The position numbers were made by a program, and so were the translations under genes. DNA of 64,000 nt, taken from NCBI GenBank assembly GCA_041665605.1, contig JBAYIO010000002.1, positions 1-64,000 on the forward strand, read 5' to 3'. Below are positions 19,026 through 27,421 of the stretch, in pieces; positions within the stretch are counted from its first letter, which is position 1; each line of letters opens with the position of its first letter. The DNA is from CAIPAT01 sp041665605 (GTDB taxonomy: Bacteria; Verrucomicrobiota; Lentisphaeria; Victivallales; Victivallaceae). The notes beneath the pieces were generated by a model. That model saw only the letters and a program-made list of their open reading frames with translations. It was not told the origin of the DNA and searched no databases.

Positions 19026-19931
19026 ATGCCATTAGTTTGGTTAAACCGTCTGTTTCCGGCTTTGCTTCTGGTGCTCTCCGGCTGTTCCGATTCCACCAGG
19101 CCAATTCCTGAGATTGATTCCAGTAACGCCTATCTGCTTGCGGTCAAACTTGTTGCTTTCGGCAAGCGTTATGCCGGAACAGAGGAGAACCGGAAGCAGG
19201 CGGATTTCATAGCCGCTAAAGCATCAGCGTATGGCGCTTCAGTAAGTATTGACCGCTTTACCCGCCACACAGCCGGCGGTTTGATTGAATTTGCCAATAT
19301 TACAGCGGAAATAAAGGGTAAAAGCAGTGACTTCATCATCATAGGCAGTCATTATGATATTAAGAAAATTGCATCTGCCCCTGACTTTGAGGGGGCGAAT
19401 GACAGCGCATCAAGTTCCGCCCTTCTCCTGGAAATGATCCGTGCCGTTAAAACTTCCGGCTGTATCCCGCCTGTGACACTAAAATTCGCCTTTTTTGATG
19501 GCGAGGAATGCCAGATTGCATATTCAGAAAACGACGGGTTGTGGGGCAGCAGAAATTACGCGGAAGAGTTAAAAAAATCCGGACTGATCAATAAATGCAA
19601 AGCGGTGATTGTGCTGGATATGATAGGAGATGCTGATCTGAATGTTACTCTGCCAGCCAACTCAGACCGCAAGCTTGTTGAGAATGTGCTGAAAGCTGCA
19701 GGCAAGCTGGGATACGGACAGTATTTTGACATGAAGAATTTTGAGATACTGGATGATCATCAGCCGTTTCTGCAGCAGGGCATTCCCGCAGTCGACATAA
19801 TTGACTTCGAATATGGGACTTGTAACGCATATTGGCATACCGGCGCGGATAAAATTGATAAAATCAGCGAAAAAAGTCTAAAAATTATTGGAGATTGCGT
19901 TTTACAACTTGTTTTAAGCTCGATGTACTGA
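19026..19931 (+). CDS. M28-family lipoprotein, glutaminyl-cyclase-like
   Basis: A 301-residue exported protein. The signal peptide ends in a lipobox VLSGC (Cys about 20), so it should be lipid-anchored in the envelope. The catalytic body has the M28 zinc-ligand pattern: GSHYD, EGANDSASS, FFDGEE and a later IDIIDFEYG with DDHQPF before it. GLWGSR after the GEE motif and LDMIGDADL resemble bacterial glutaminyl-peptide cyclotransferases, so it may form N-terminal pyroglutamate on secreted proteins; an aminopeptidase is the alternative. It directly follows the secretin pair, suggesting linked expression. Confidence 0.8.
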   Translation: MPLVWLNRLFPALLLVLSGCSDSTRPIPEIDSSNAYLLAVKLVAFGKRYAGTEENRKQADFIAAKASAYGASVSIDRFTRHTAGGLIEFANITAEIKGKSSDFIIIGSHYDIKKIASAPDFEGANDSASSSALLLEMIRAVKTSGCIPPVTLKFAFFDGEECQIAYSENDGLWGSRNYAEELKKSGLINKCKAVIVLDMIGDADLNVTLPANSDRKLVENVLKAAGKLGYGQYFDMKNFEILDDHQPFLQQGIPAVDIIDFEYGTCNAYWHTGADKIDKISEKSLKIIGDCVLQLVLSSMY

Positions 19932-20038
19932 TAAATTAAAATTAATAAGCAAATATAAAAATTTTATAAATTAATATTTGTATTTGTTTTTGTTCGTAAT
20001 ATTGTAAAACAGTTAAAAATTAATTAAAGGGGGATTGT

Positions 20039-20827
20039 ATGGACTTCAGTTTAGTTTTAATCGGGATCGTGATGTTTATTGCGTTGGTTGGAATGATCGT
20101 ATGTTCTAAAAAGCAAAAGACCAATCCGAATGCTCAACCTGTTGCAATTGCCCTGCTGATTATCGTTGTCGTCTGCGGTTTCATGATGATGTACAAGACT
20201 GGTGTTTTCGGCGGCGGCGGCGCGGAACAATTCAGACAGATTGAAGACAAATATTATGCTTCCCAGGGCAACGTTCTTGGAAAGTATATCGCAAAGAATT
20301 TTGCCGATCAGAAAATCCTTGTGCTTGCTGAAAAAAATTACAGCAAAGATCCCCGCGTCACTGTTCTCGTTGACGCCATAAAGGAAGGCATGGGCGGCAA
20401 AGCGAATATTGACGTTGATACTGTTGATCTGGCCAATCCGCCTAAAGTTCCGCAGGGCGCTCCTGAAATGATGGATATGCCGCTCTTCGAAACCATGACC
20501 GCAAAAGATTTCGATAATGCGATTCAGAAGCACGCCGATTGCACTGTTGTTATTTCCACTATCGGCCTGCCGAGAGAAAGCGCCAAAATGAAATTGTGGA
20601 GTATGGATGCCGCAAAACGCCCGAAAATGCTGCTCATGGGAGCTGCTGACCTTCGCGGTATTGCGGATCAGATCAAGAAAGATCAGGTCTCGGCTGTTAT
20701 CACCATCAGCCCGGATGCCAAATTCACAGAAGACGCTCCTCCGTCTGATCCTCAGAAAGCTTTTGACATCCGTTATGTGCTGGTTAACAAAACCAACCTT
20801 GACAAGTACGGAAAGCTTTTTAACTGA
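20039..20827 (+). CDS. Membrane-anchored protein of unknown function
   Basis: A 262-residue protein that I do not recognise. Two hydrophobic segments (about 5-22 and 38-53) are followed by a glycine run at 57-61 and a soluble domain of about 195 residues. The latter has alternating strand/helix patterns (KILVLAEKNY, CTVVISTIGL, PKMLLMGAADL, VSAVITISPD) suggestive of a Rossmann-like or periplasmic-binding-like fold. GGGGGA precedes the ATG. An AT-rich leader of about 100 bases and a strong terminator make it a single-gene transcript. Confidence 0.7.
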   Translation: MDFSLVLIGIVMFIALVGMIVCSKKQKTNPNAQPVAIALLIIVVVCGFMMMYKTGVFGGGGAEQFRQIEDKYYASQGNVLGKYIAKNFADQKILVLAEKNYSKDPRVTVLVDAIKEGMGGKANIDVDTVDLANPPKVPQGAPEMMDMPLFETMTAKDFDNAIQKHADCTVVISTIGLPRESAKMKLWSMDAAKRPKMLLMGAADLRGIADQIKKDQVSAVITISPDAKFTEDAPPSDPQKAFDIRYVLVNKTNLDKYGKLFN

Positions 20828-20843
20828 TTCCGTTTATCCCTAT

Positions 20844-20877
20844 ACTTCACTCTCTCCGGAGAGTGAAGTTTTTTTTT
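20844..20877 (+). terminator. Strong Rho-independent terminator
   Basis: Perfect 11-base arms (ACTTCACTCTC and its complement) around a TCCG tetraloop, followed by a run of nine T. It ends the transcript of the 262-residue membrane protein. Confidence 0.92.
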
Positions 20878-21002
20878 GCCGTAAATCCTGTATAAATTGT
20901 CCGTTTCCTGTCCTTTGAAAATCTTCTTACAGAGATATATTATCAAGTAATATGTCGATTTAAGGTTTTTATCAATAATATAGTTTCAGCCAGGAGTCAA
21001 TT

Positions 21003-23585
21003 ATGTCCGACGCAGATGATTTTAATGCAGGGATGCAGAACTTTACCCCGCGGGCTAAGCATGTGCTGGTTCTGGCACAGAAAGAAGCTGAACGCTTCAA
21101 TCATGATTATGTCGGAACCGAACATCTGCTGCTCGGCCTGATTGCATTGGGCGAAGGGGTGGCCGTAACCGTTTTGAAATCGATGAATCTCAATCTCGAC
21201 AAATTAAGGATTGAGGTGGAAAAGGTCTGCGGAGTCGGAGGACCGACTAAGCAGAAAGGACTGGTTCCATTTACGCCCAGATTGAAACGTGTGCTGATTA
21301 TGGCCGCCACTGAAGCCAAATCCATGAACTACAATTTTATCGGCACTGAACATCTGCTGCTTGCGATGCTGCGGGAGGGCGAAAGCGCCGCCGCTAAAAT
21401 TCTCGCCAATATGAAAATAGATGTTGAAAAAGTGCGCAAGGAAGTGATCAAAGCGCTTGATTCCGATTATCTGCCGGAGCCGGATGAAAATGGCGAAGAG
21501 TCATTTTCCCCGGGCGGCGGTTCCGGAGCCGCAGGGGACGCGGCGGAGTCATTAAACGCGCTTAATGCTTTCGGCCGCAACCTGACGGACATGGCGGCGA
21601 AAGGCGAACTGGACCCGGTAATCGGGCGCAAGAATGAAATTGAACGGGTGATTCAGGTTCTGTGCCGCCGGACAAAGAACAACCCGGTGCTGATCGGGGA
21701 AGCAGGCGTCGGCAAGACGGCCATTCTTGAAGGACTGGCACAGGCCATCGCCGGCGGGACTGTTCCAGCGCTGCTGGCGGACAAGATGATTTTCGCGCTT
21801 GACCTGCCGTTAATGGTGGCCGGCACAAAATATCGCGGACAGTTTGAAGAACGGATCAAAGCCGTGATTGATGAAGTCCGCAATTCGGGCAAGGTAATTC
21901 TGTTTATTGACGAACTCCATACCATTGTCGGCGCGGGGGGGGCGGAAGGCGCGATGGACGCGGCTAATATCATTAAGCCGGCGCTGTCCCGCGGCGAACT
22001 TCAATGCGTCGGCGCAACGACCATGGATGAATACCGCAAAGGCATCGAAAAAGACGCGGCCCTTGAGCGCAGATTTCAGTCGATTATCGTCGAGCCGCCG
22101 TCGGTTGAAGATACGATCAAGATTCTCAACGGCTTAAAAGCAACTTATGAAAAGCACCATAATGTGAAATATACCGGCGAAGCGCTGGATGCGGCCGTCC
22201 GCCTGTCCAACCGTTATATCACCGGGCGTTTTCTGCCGGACAAGGCCATTGATGTAATGGACGAAGCCGGCGCCCGCGCAAGAATCTCCAATGTCACTCC
22301 GCCGCCCGATACCGCCGCGATTGAGCAGGAAATGCAGCAGATTTGCGGCAGGAAGGAAAAAGCCATCGCGGATCAGAAATTTGAGGATGCCGCACATCTG
22401 CGCGATGAAGAGCGGGACCTGGTTGCCAAACTGCAGCGGATCAAAGAGGAATGGAAAAAGAATTCCGCTGAAAAAGTTCCGGTGATTGCCGTCAAGGAAA
22501 TTACCGAGATAATTGCCAAACTGTCAGGCGTTCCCGTGCAGCAGATGGAGGAAGGCGAAAATGCCAGGCTGCTGCGGATGGAAAGTGAAATCACTAAAAC
22601 TGTTGTCGGACAGGACGAGGCGGTATCGGTCATTTCCAGAGCGCTCAGAAGGTCGAGGGCTGATTTGAAGAATCCGGCGCGCCCGATCGGTTCATTTATT
22701 TTCCTGGGTCCGACCGGCGTCGGCAAAACGCTGCTGGCCAAGTCCCTGGCGGAATTTATGTTCGGCGATCCCGATGCCATTATCCAGATTGACATGTCCG
22801 AGTACATGGAGAAATTCAATGTCAGCCGCCTTGTCGGCTCTCCTCCGGGATATATCGGCCATGGTGAAGGCGGCGAGCTTACCGAACGGGTCCGCCGCCG
22901 CCCGTATTCCGTCGTGCTGTTTGATGAAGTTGAAAAAGCGCACCCGGATGTCATGCACATGCTGCTGCAAATCCTGGAGGAAGGCAAGCTGACAGACTCT
23001 CTGGGGCGCCGCATCGACTTCCGCAATACGGTTATTATCATGACCAGCAACATTGGCGCGGAATCGCTGGTCAAGGGCAGCGGCGCGCTGGGGTTCAGCG
23101 GCGGCGAAGCCATGAACGCGGAAAAATCGCGCGAACGGCTGCTGGATGTTGCCAAAAAGTTCTTCAAGCCGGAATTCATCAACCGGGTTGACGACGTGAT
23201 CGTCTTCCGCAAACTTGACCGTAACGATCTGCTGAGCATCGTCAGTATCGAAACTCAAAAGGTTAAGGACAGAATGGCGGACAAAGGCTTGAAACTTATC
23301 CTTGATGATGAAGTTCTGGAATTTCTGATTCAAAAAGGTTATGAGCCGGAATACGGCGCCCGCCCGCTGCGCCGCGCAGTCGAGCGCCTGCTGGAAGATC
23401 CGCTGGCGGAAAATATCCTTAAAGGTTATTTCTCCGGCGCAACCGCGGTAAAAGCCAGGCTGGATAATCAGAAACTGCTCTTTTTCCCGGAATATGAAGA
23501 AGCGGCTCCGGAGCCTGAAACTCCCGCAAAGCCGGCTCCCGGCAAAAAAAACGGCAAAGACAAAAAATCCGGCGGCAAGGCATGA
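21003..23585 (+). CDS. clpC: ATP-dependent Clp protease ATP-binding subunit ClpC
   Basis: Hsp100 unfoldase feeding ClpP. The 860-residue product has two Clp_N repeats (about 17-145), the first AAA domain with Walker A GEAGVGKT (232-239) and Walker B VILFIDE, a UVR-type linker (about 455-480, KFEDAAHLRDEERDL), a second AAA domain with GPTGVGKT (about 569), and a ClpB-type D2-small domain. The tail is Lys/Gly/Ala-rich. The UVR motif distinguishes ClpC from ClpA and ClpB. AGGAG precedes the ATG. Its stop overlaps the start of the NUDIX gene by four bases, so the two are translated together. Confidence 0.95.
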   Translation: MSDADDFNAGMQNFTPRAKHVLVLAQKEAERFNHDYVGTEHLLLGLIALGEGVAVTVLKSMNLNLDKLRIEVEKVCGVGGPTKQKGLVPFTPRLKRVLIMAATEAKSMNYNFIGTEHLLLAMLREGESAAAKILANMKIDVEKVRKEVIKALDSDYLPEPDENGEESFSPGGGSGAAGDAAESLNALNAFGRNLTDMAAKGELDPVIGRKNEIERVIQVLCRRTKNNPVLIGEAGVGKTAILEGLAQAIAGGTVPALLADKMIFALDLPLMVAGTKYRGQFEERIKAVIDEVRNSGKVILFIDELHTIVGAGGAEGAMDAANIIKPALSRGELQCVGATTMDEYRKGIEKDAALERRFQSIIVEPPSVEDTIKILNGLKATYEKHHNVKYTGEALDAAVRLSNRYITGRFLPDKAIDVMDEAGARARISNVTPPPDTAAIEQEMQQICGRKEKAIADQKFEDAAHLRDEERDLVAKLQRIKEEWKKNSAEKVPVIAVKEITEIIAKLSGVPVQQMEEGENARLLRMESEITKTVVGQDEAVSVISRALRRSRADLKNPARPIGSFIFLGPTGVGKTLLAKSLAEFMFGDPDAIIQIDMSEYMEKFNVSRLVGSPPGYIGHGEGGELTERVRRRPYSVVLFDEVEKAHPDVMHMLLQILEEGKLTDSLGRRIDFRNTVIIMTSNIGAESLVKGSGALGFSGGEAMNAEKSRERLLDVAKKFFKPEFINRVDDVIVFRKLDRNDLLSIVSIETQKVKDRMADKGLKLILDDEVLEFLIQKGYEPEYGARPLRRAVERLLEDPLAENILKGYFSGATAVKARLDNQKLLFFPEYEEAAPEPETPAKPAPGKKNGKDKKSGGKA

Positions 23586-24079
23586 CGCAGGAAGAGATAT
23601 TTGAAGTCTTTGACGAGCATGACTGCCTGATCGGGACTGCCAGGCGCGGCGAATGCCATGGCAATCCCGGGCTTATCCACCGGACGGCGCATGTGGTCGT
23701 TTACCATCCGGACGGCAGAATTCTGCTTCAGCGGCGTTCCATGAACAAGGACATTCAACCGGGTAAATGGGACACCGCCGTGGGGGGACATGTCATGCCC
23801 GGCGAAACTTACGAACAGGCGGCAGTCCGTGAAATGACTGAAGAACTCGGGCTGCCGGAAACCACGCCGCTAAAGTTCCTGTTTGATTCAAGAATCAGGA
23901 ATGATATTGAGTCGGAGAATGTCCGGGTTTTCAGCGCGGTCAGCGCCGGGCCGTTTGATTTCCAGAAAGAGGAAATTGACGAGGTGGCATTCTGGGATAT
24001 TCAGGCGCTGAAGCTGCCGGAGAACAGAGGAAACTTCACCCCTAATCTCGTACAGGAACTCGACAGACTGTTAAATTAA
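23582..24079 (+). CDS. NUDIX hydrolase, YfcD/IDI-like
   Basis: The 165-residue protein has a complete Nudix box (GHVMPGE, seven residues, then REMTEELGL, about residues 69-91), which binds the metal and cleaves nucleoside-diphosphate-linked substrates. The preceding VFDEHDCLIG and HRTAHVVVYHPDGRILLQRR segments are those of the YfcD subgroup, related to isopentenyl-diphosphate isomerase but lacking its specific motifs. The substrate is unknown. It overlaps the end of clpC by ATGA. An OppC-type permease gene starts 31 bases downstream. Confidence 0.9.
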   Translation: MTQEEIFEVFDEHDCLIGTARRGECHGNPGLIHRTAHVVVYHPDGRILLQRRSMNKDIQPGKWDTAVGGHVMPGETYEQAAVREMTEELGLPETTPLKFLFDSRIRNDIESENVRVFSAVSAGPFDFQKEEIDEVAFWDIQALKLPENRGNFTPNLVQELDRLLN

Positions 24080-24110
24080 GCCTGTCCGGCGATTGGCAGG
24101 ATATTGAGGA

Positions 24111-25304
24111 ATGATGGACAAGCCGATCAACAATAACACCACCGACATCTCGTATGCGGCCGCGGCATGGCGCCGATTCAAAAGCGACTCGCTGGCGGTA
24201 ACCGGCCTGACCGGGATCGTGCTGATGGTGAGCATCGCGCTGCTGGCCCCGTTTATTGCCAATGGCCGGCCGCTGATGATTTACCGCGCCGGAACATTGT
24301 CTTTCCCGTTTCTATATTTCATTTTTTCGCCGGACAGCATTGAATCGCTGGTGGAGAAAGTCTTTAATTACTTTCTGCTGCTGACCCCGCTGCTATGTGT
24401 CGTCTTCATCCTCTTCCGCAATAACAGCAAAGCTTTCCGGATTGCCGGCTGCTGCGCGATAATACTGCTGGCCATACCTTTTTTCATGTTCTCGCCCCGC
24501 GTGGATAAGAAGGACTGGCGGACTGACGTCCAGTCGCTGAAATCCGGCGAATACACGCTTTTTGCGCTGGTCCCGTTCGGTCCCTATGAACTTATCGGCG
24601 CACCCTATGAGAAGCCTTCCGCGCGGCATTGGCTGGGCACTGACCAGATCGGCCGCGATGTCATGGCCAGAATGGTTTACGGCAGCCGGGTGTCGCTGGC
24701 GGTGGGTATTTTCGCGACGCTGCTGGAACTGGTCATCGGGACCATGATCGGCCTGTTTGCCGGCTACTTCCGGGGGAAGCTGGATATCGTCCTGATGCGG
24801 TTAGTTGAAATCATCATCTGTTTCCCGACCTTTCTGCTGCTGCTGATTCTGATGTCCATGATGATCACCTGGAAATTTGAGCAGTCGATCCTGGTGGTGA
24901 TCGGGGTGATCGGCCTGACCGGCTGGATCGGACTCTGCCAACTGGTCCGGGGCGAGGTGCTTAAGAACCGGGCGCTGCCGTATGTTCAGAGCTGCGAGGC
25001 CACCGGACTGCCGGTGTGGCGGATCATGCTCTTTCATCTGCTGCCCAATATCTCCGGCCCGATCCTGATTACTTTTTCATTCGGCGTCGCCGGCGCCATC
25101 CTGGCGGAAAGCGGACTCAGTTTCCTGGGCTTCGGGGTGCAGGCGCCCACGGCCAGTTGGGGCGGACTGCTGCGGCAGGCCTTTGATGACCCGTTCGCCT
25201 ACTGGCATCTCACGCTGTGCCCGGGCGTTGCCCTGTTTGTCGCGGTCTGCGCCTTCAACTTCACCGGCGAAGGCCTGCGCAAGGTTTTCGATCCGAGAGG
25301 ATAG
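24111..25304 (+). CDS. OppC/DppC-family ABC transporter permease
   Basis: A 397-residue inner-membrane permease of a peptide or nickel type importer. The first helix is at about 37-55. An unusually long segment with two further hydrophobic stretches (about 55-135) precedes the standard BPD_transp_1 domain. The latter has HWLGTDQIGRDVMARMVYGS and the EAA-type loop near EATGLPVWRIMLFHLLPN, which docks on the ATPase. The extension is larger than in typical OppC (about 300 residues). Partner OppA, OppB and ATPase genes are not adjacent. Two consecutive ATGs follow GAGGA; either may start. Confidence 0.88.
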   Translation: MMDKPINNNTTDISYAAAAWRRFKSDSLAVTGLTGIVLMVSIALLAPFIANGRPLMIYRAGTLSFPFLYFIFSPDSIESLVEKVFNYFLLLTPLLCVVFILFRNNSKAFRIAGCCAIILLAIPFFMFSPRVDKKDWRTDVQSLKSGEYTLFALVPFGPYELIGAPYEKPSARHWLGTDQIGRDVMARMVYGSRVSLAVGIFATLLELVIGTMIGLFAGYFRGKLDIVLMRLVEIIICFPTFLLLLILMSMMITWKFEQSILVVIGVIGLTGWIGLCQLVRGEVLKNRALPYVQSCEATGLPVWRIMLFHLLPNISGPILITFSFGVAGAILAESGLSFLGFGVQAPTASWGGLLRQAFDDPFAYWHLTLCPGVALFVAVCAFNFTGEGLRKVFDPRG

Positions 25305-25942
25305 CCCCCTGCCCTGACTCTTTCCCCGTTCTGGACACCCGTTCCACTCATTTTGGACAGTGCCTAACCACAGAGACACAAAGGCACAGAGAAATCCTTT
25401 TCAGTTATTTTGGACACCTGTTCCTGCCCATGCGGCCGGCATAATCCACCGGACAGCCGTCCGCATTCCGAGATCTTGGAGTGTCGTTGAGCACAACATT
25501 GTTCTGTTTTACACGCATTTCTGCATTTCCCGCATTCACAACTTTTCTCGCTTTTCTCGCTTTTCTCGCTTTTCACTCCCGCATTCGCGGGACCCGCAAG
25601 CGGGGCACACTCCCGCATTCACGGGCTTCCGCATTCCGAGATATTGGAGTGTCATTGAGCACAATGCATTTTGTTTTTGCCTGCTGATTTACCGGTTCCC
25701 ATTCTGAATTCTGCCTCCTGTCTCCTGACTTCTCTCCGTCCACATTCCGAGATCTTGGAGTGCCGCTGAGCACAACATTGTTCTGCTTTACACGCATTTC
25801 TGCATTTCCCGCATTCACAACTTTTCTCGCTTTTCTCGCTTTTCTCGCTTTTCACTTTTCACTCCCGCATTCGCGGGCTTCCGCATTCCGAGATATTGGA
25901 GTGCTGTTGAGCACAACCATTTTTAAACACATAGAGCGAAAT
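25305..25942. repeat. Hairpin-repeat cluster, four units
   Basis: A non-coding cluster. A unit of about 37 bases (CCGCATTCCGAGATCTTGGA leading into GTGTCGTTGAGCACAAC) occurs at 25461-25497, 25629-25665, 25741-25776 and 25881-25917. Units one and three are each followed by the same ~90-base segment, which contains three or four direct repeats of TTTTCTCGC and a TCCCGCATTCGCGGG-type hairpin. Also present are a solitary AACCACAGAGACACAAAGGC repeat at 25366-25392 and a GAATTCTGCCTCCTG-type repeat at about 25707-25735. Open frames across it are shadows of the repeats. Confidence 0.85.
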
Positions 25943-26024
25943 CCTGTTAAATATGTTTCCATAGTTCCCCATTTAAAAATATTCAATTTTGAATCAAAGT
26001 CTACATATATAGTAATTTTGTCAA
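25943..26024 (+). repeat. 82-bp direct repeat, left copy
   Basis: It matches 27276-27357 at 76 of 82 positions by my count, in the same orientation. The right half contains TCTACATATATAGT and TTTTGTCAA. A shorter, diverged relative lies near 501-524. The two copies bracket the MntA-HepT genes. Confidence 0.9.
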
Positions 26025-26233
26025 CTGAAACGGCGCGGACAAGTTCGAATAGCGCCTTTTTCTGGCAATTTATTTTTGCGGGTCGTGCGGCAAAAAATTG
26101 TGACAAAGCCGGTTCATGAATTTTACTATTGGCTTAATCATGTTAAATTATTTCCGTCAGGAATTTATGTCCAGCTCGTTTTGAGCAAAAGAGGATGCAA
26201 TATATTTAAGAATAAAGCCAAGGCCGCCTGTTT

Positions 26234-26542
26234 ATGAATAAAACGATTTTGAATAAAATTGCAAAATTAAAAAAGAAATATGAACCCCGCGGTTTTATCG
26301 TCCTCGGTTTTTTCGGCTCTTACGCCAGAGGCGAGGAAACTCCGGAAAGCGATATTGACATCCTTTATGAAATGACCGATAAATTTTATCAGAAACATCC
26401 GGGATGGAATGTGTTTCCGGTGCTTGATGAGATAGAAAAAGATTTTGCAAAATCACTGGGTAGAAATGTAGACATGGCCAATAAAAACGCATTAAATGAA
26501 ATCGGGAGAAAATATATTCTGCCGGAGGTCAAATATGTCTAA
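26234..26542 (+). CDS. mntA: MntA-type minimal nucleotidyltransferase antitoxin
   Basis: A 102-residue minimal nucleotidyltransferase. It has GS (28-29), exactly ten residues, then DID (40-42), the GSX10DXD signature of MNT antitoxins that add AMP groups to the HEPN toxin and silence it. The gene overlaps the next one by eight bases, the tight coupling typical of this toxin-antitoxin class. No strong ribosome site is visible. It is flanked by long direct repeats, with mobile remnants on both sides. Confidence 0.9.
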   Translation: MNKTILNKIAKLKKKYEPRGFIVLGFFGSYARGEETPESDIDILYEMTDKFYQKHPGWNVFPVLDEIEKDFAKSLGRNVDMANKNALNEIGRKYILPEVKYV

Positions 26543-26879
26543 AAGAAGTGATATGGCAAAATTGGAATTAATATTGAAATATATAACAGATTTACAGATG
26601 ATTGTTGACAGACATGGTTCCATTGAGGCAACCATTAACGATATGGAAGGCGAATATGCCACAATGATGTGTATTGCTCAAATCGGCGAAACCGTAAACA
26701 AAATAAAAGCACCGGATATTTTATCAGAATTACCGGCTTCGCTTATTATAGGGCTCAGAAACAGACTTGTCCATGACTATGAAGAGGTTGATAAAAAAAT
26801 TATCTCGGAAATAATTAAAACCCATATCCCTGATTTAAAAAAAATCGTCACATCTTTGATTGGAGACGTAAATGCCTGA
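26535..26879 (+). CDS. hepT: HepT-type HEPN ribonuclease toxin
   Basis: A 114-residue all-helical HEPN protein with the ribonuclease motif RNRLVHDY (R75, H80, Y82), the RX4HXY form seen in HepT toxins. The start at 26535 is chosen because it overlaps the mntA stop by eight bases; an upstream in-frame ATG at 26496 lies deep inside mntA. All catalytic residues are intact, as they are in the partner antitoxin, so the pair is probably functional. Known HepT toxins cleave RNA and are inactivated by AMPylation at the motif tyrosine. Confidence 0.9.
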   Translation: MSKRSDMAKLELILKYITDLQMIVDRHGSIEATINDMEGEYATMMCIAQIGETVNKIKAPDILSELPASLIIGLRNRLVHDYEEVDKKIISEIIKTHIPDLKKIVTSLIGDVNA

Positions 26880-26925
26880 ACTTGACATAAAACCTGTTCC
26901 CCTGATTCTGATTGAAAACAATTAA
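26872..26925 (+). CDS. Short open frame overlapping hepT stop
   Basis: A 17-codon frame (MPELDIKPVPLILIENN) starts inside the last codons of hepT. The overlap resembles normal operon coupling, so it may be the first codons of a former third gene cut short. I do not recognise it; it may also be chance. Confidence 0.25.
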   Translation: MPELDIKPVPLILIENN

Positions 26926-26949
26926 TATATTTCGCACTGGATTATCTAT

Positions 26950-27081
26950 ATGCCTACGTTAGACTGGATTGGAAAGAAAACGGTTGTCAACCATCACCGC
27001 GAGGTGCCGTTTCATCTGCTCGAAGAAGTTCCCGAACTGAGCTTTGGCGACAAAGGCACGGAGAAAATTCCAGTTATTTAA
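26950..27081 (+). pseudogene. N-terminal remnant of a DNA adenine methyltransferase
   Basis: A 43-codon frame begins MPTLDWIGKKTVVNHHREVP and continues FHLLEEVPELSFGDKG. This is the recognisable N-terminus of site-specific adenine methyltransferases of the type III Mod-like group, which normally run on for several hundred residues to a DPPYNTG motif. Here it breaks off after SFGDKG, where the sequence becomes a dispersed-repeat sequence (ACAAAGGCACGGAGAAAATT) and stops. No downstream methylase sequence remains. Confidence 0.65.
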
Positions 27082-27287
27082 CAGGGATACACAGGATGAA
27101 CAGGATTTTTTAACATAATTCATTGCTTCTCCTGTCCATTCACGTCTACGGCGGGCAAGCCCTGTTTTGCCTTTCCTTCATCTGTTGGATATTCTCCCGC
27201 ATTCGCGGGATCTCGCGAATGCGGGACGGATATTGGATATTCGGCTTCCGGCTTATCCTGTCTATCCTGTCCATCCCTGTTAACGTT
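27079..27287. mobile_element. Small inverted-repeat element (MITE-like) without a gene
   Basis: The ends are imperfect inverted repeats of about 28 bases: TTAACAGGGATACACAGGAT and onward at 27078-27110, and the complementary TATCCTGTCTATCCTGTCCA through GTTAAC at 27254-27285. The interior is non-coding and contains a perfect hairpin at 27195-27226 (13-base arms TCCCGCATTCGCG). The left end truncates the methyltransferase remnant and the right end runs into the 82-bp direct repeat. The architecture resembles the GxxExxY unit at 53.1 kb but is empty. Confidence 0.55.
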
Positions 27288-27357
27288 GTTTCCATAGTTC
27301 CCCGTTTTAAAATATTCAATTTTGAATCAAAGTCTACATATATAGTGATTTTGTCAA
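27276..27357 (+). repeat. 82-bp direct repeat, right copy
   Basis: Partner of 25943-26024, with about six differences. The 1.25 kb between the copies holds mntA, hepT, the methyltransferase remnant and the small inverted-repeat element. Confidence 0.9.
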
Positions 27358-27421
27358 TGTAAAAATATGTAAAAACTTTATTATTAATGCGTTAAGAATA
27401 TGATTAAATCAAAAAAAGCTG

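Noticed and set aside
22373..23333. Long minus-strand frames opposite clpC
   Set aside because: Serine/arginine-rich antisense shadows of the second AAA domain.
25461..25917. Possible CRISPR array
   Set aside because: Units are unevenly spaced, the intervening sequences are themselves repeated, and no cas gene is present.
25360..26119. Several overlapping frames of 60-119 codons
   Set aside because: Same repeat-derived cause; Phe/Leu/Ala tandem sequence with no family match.
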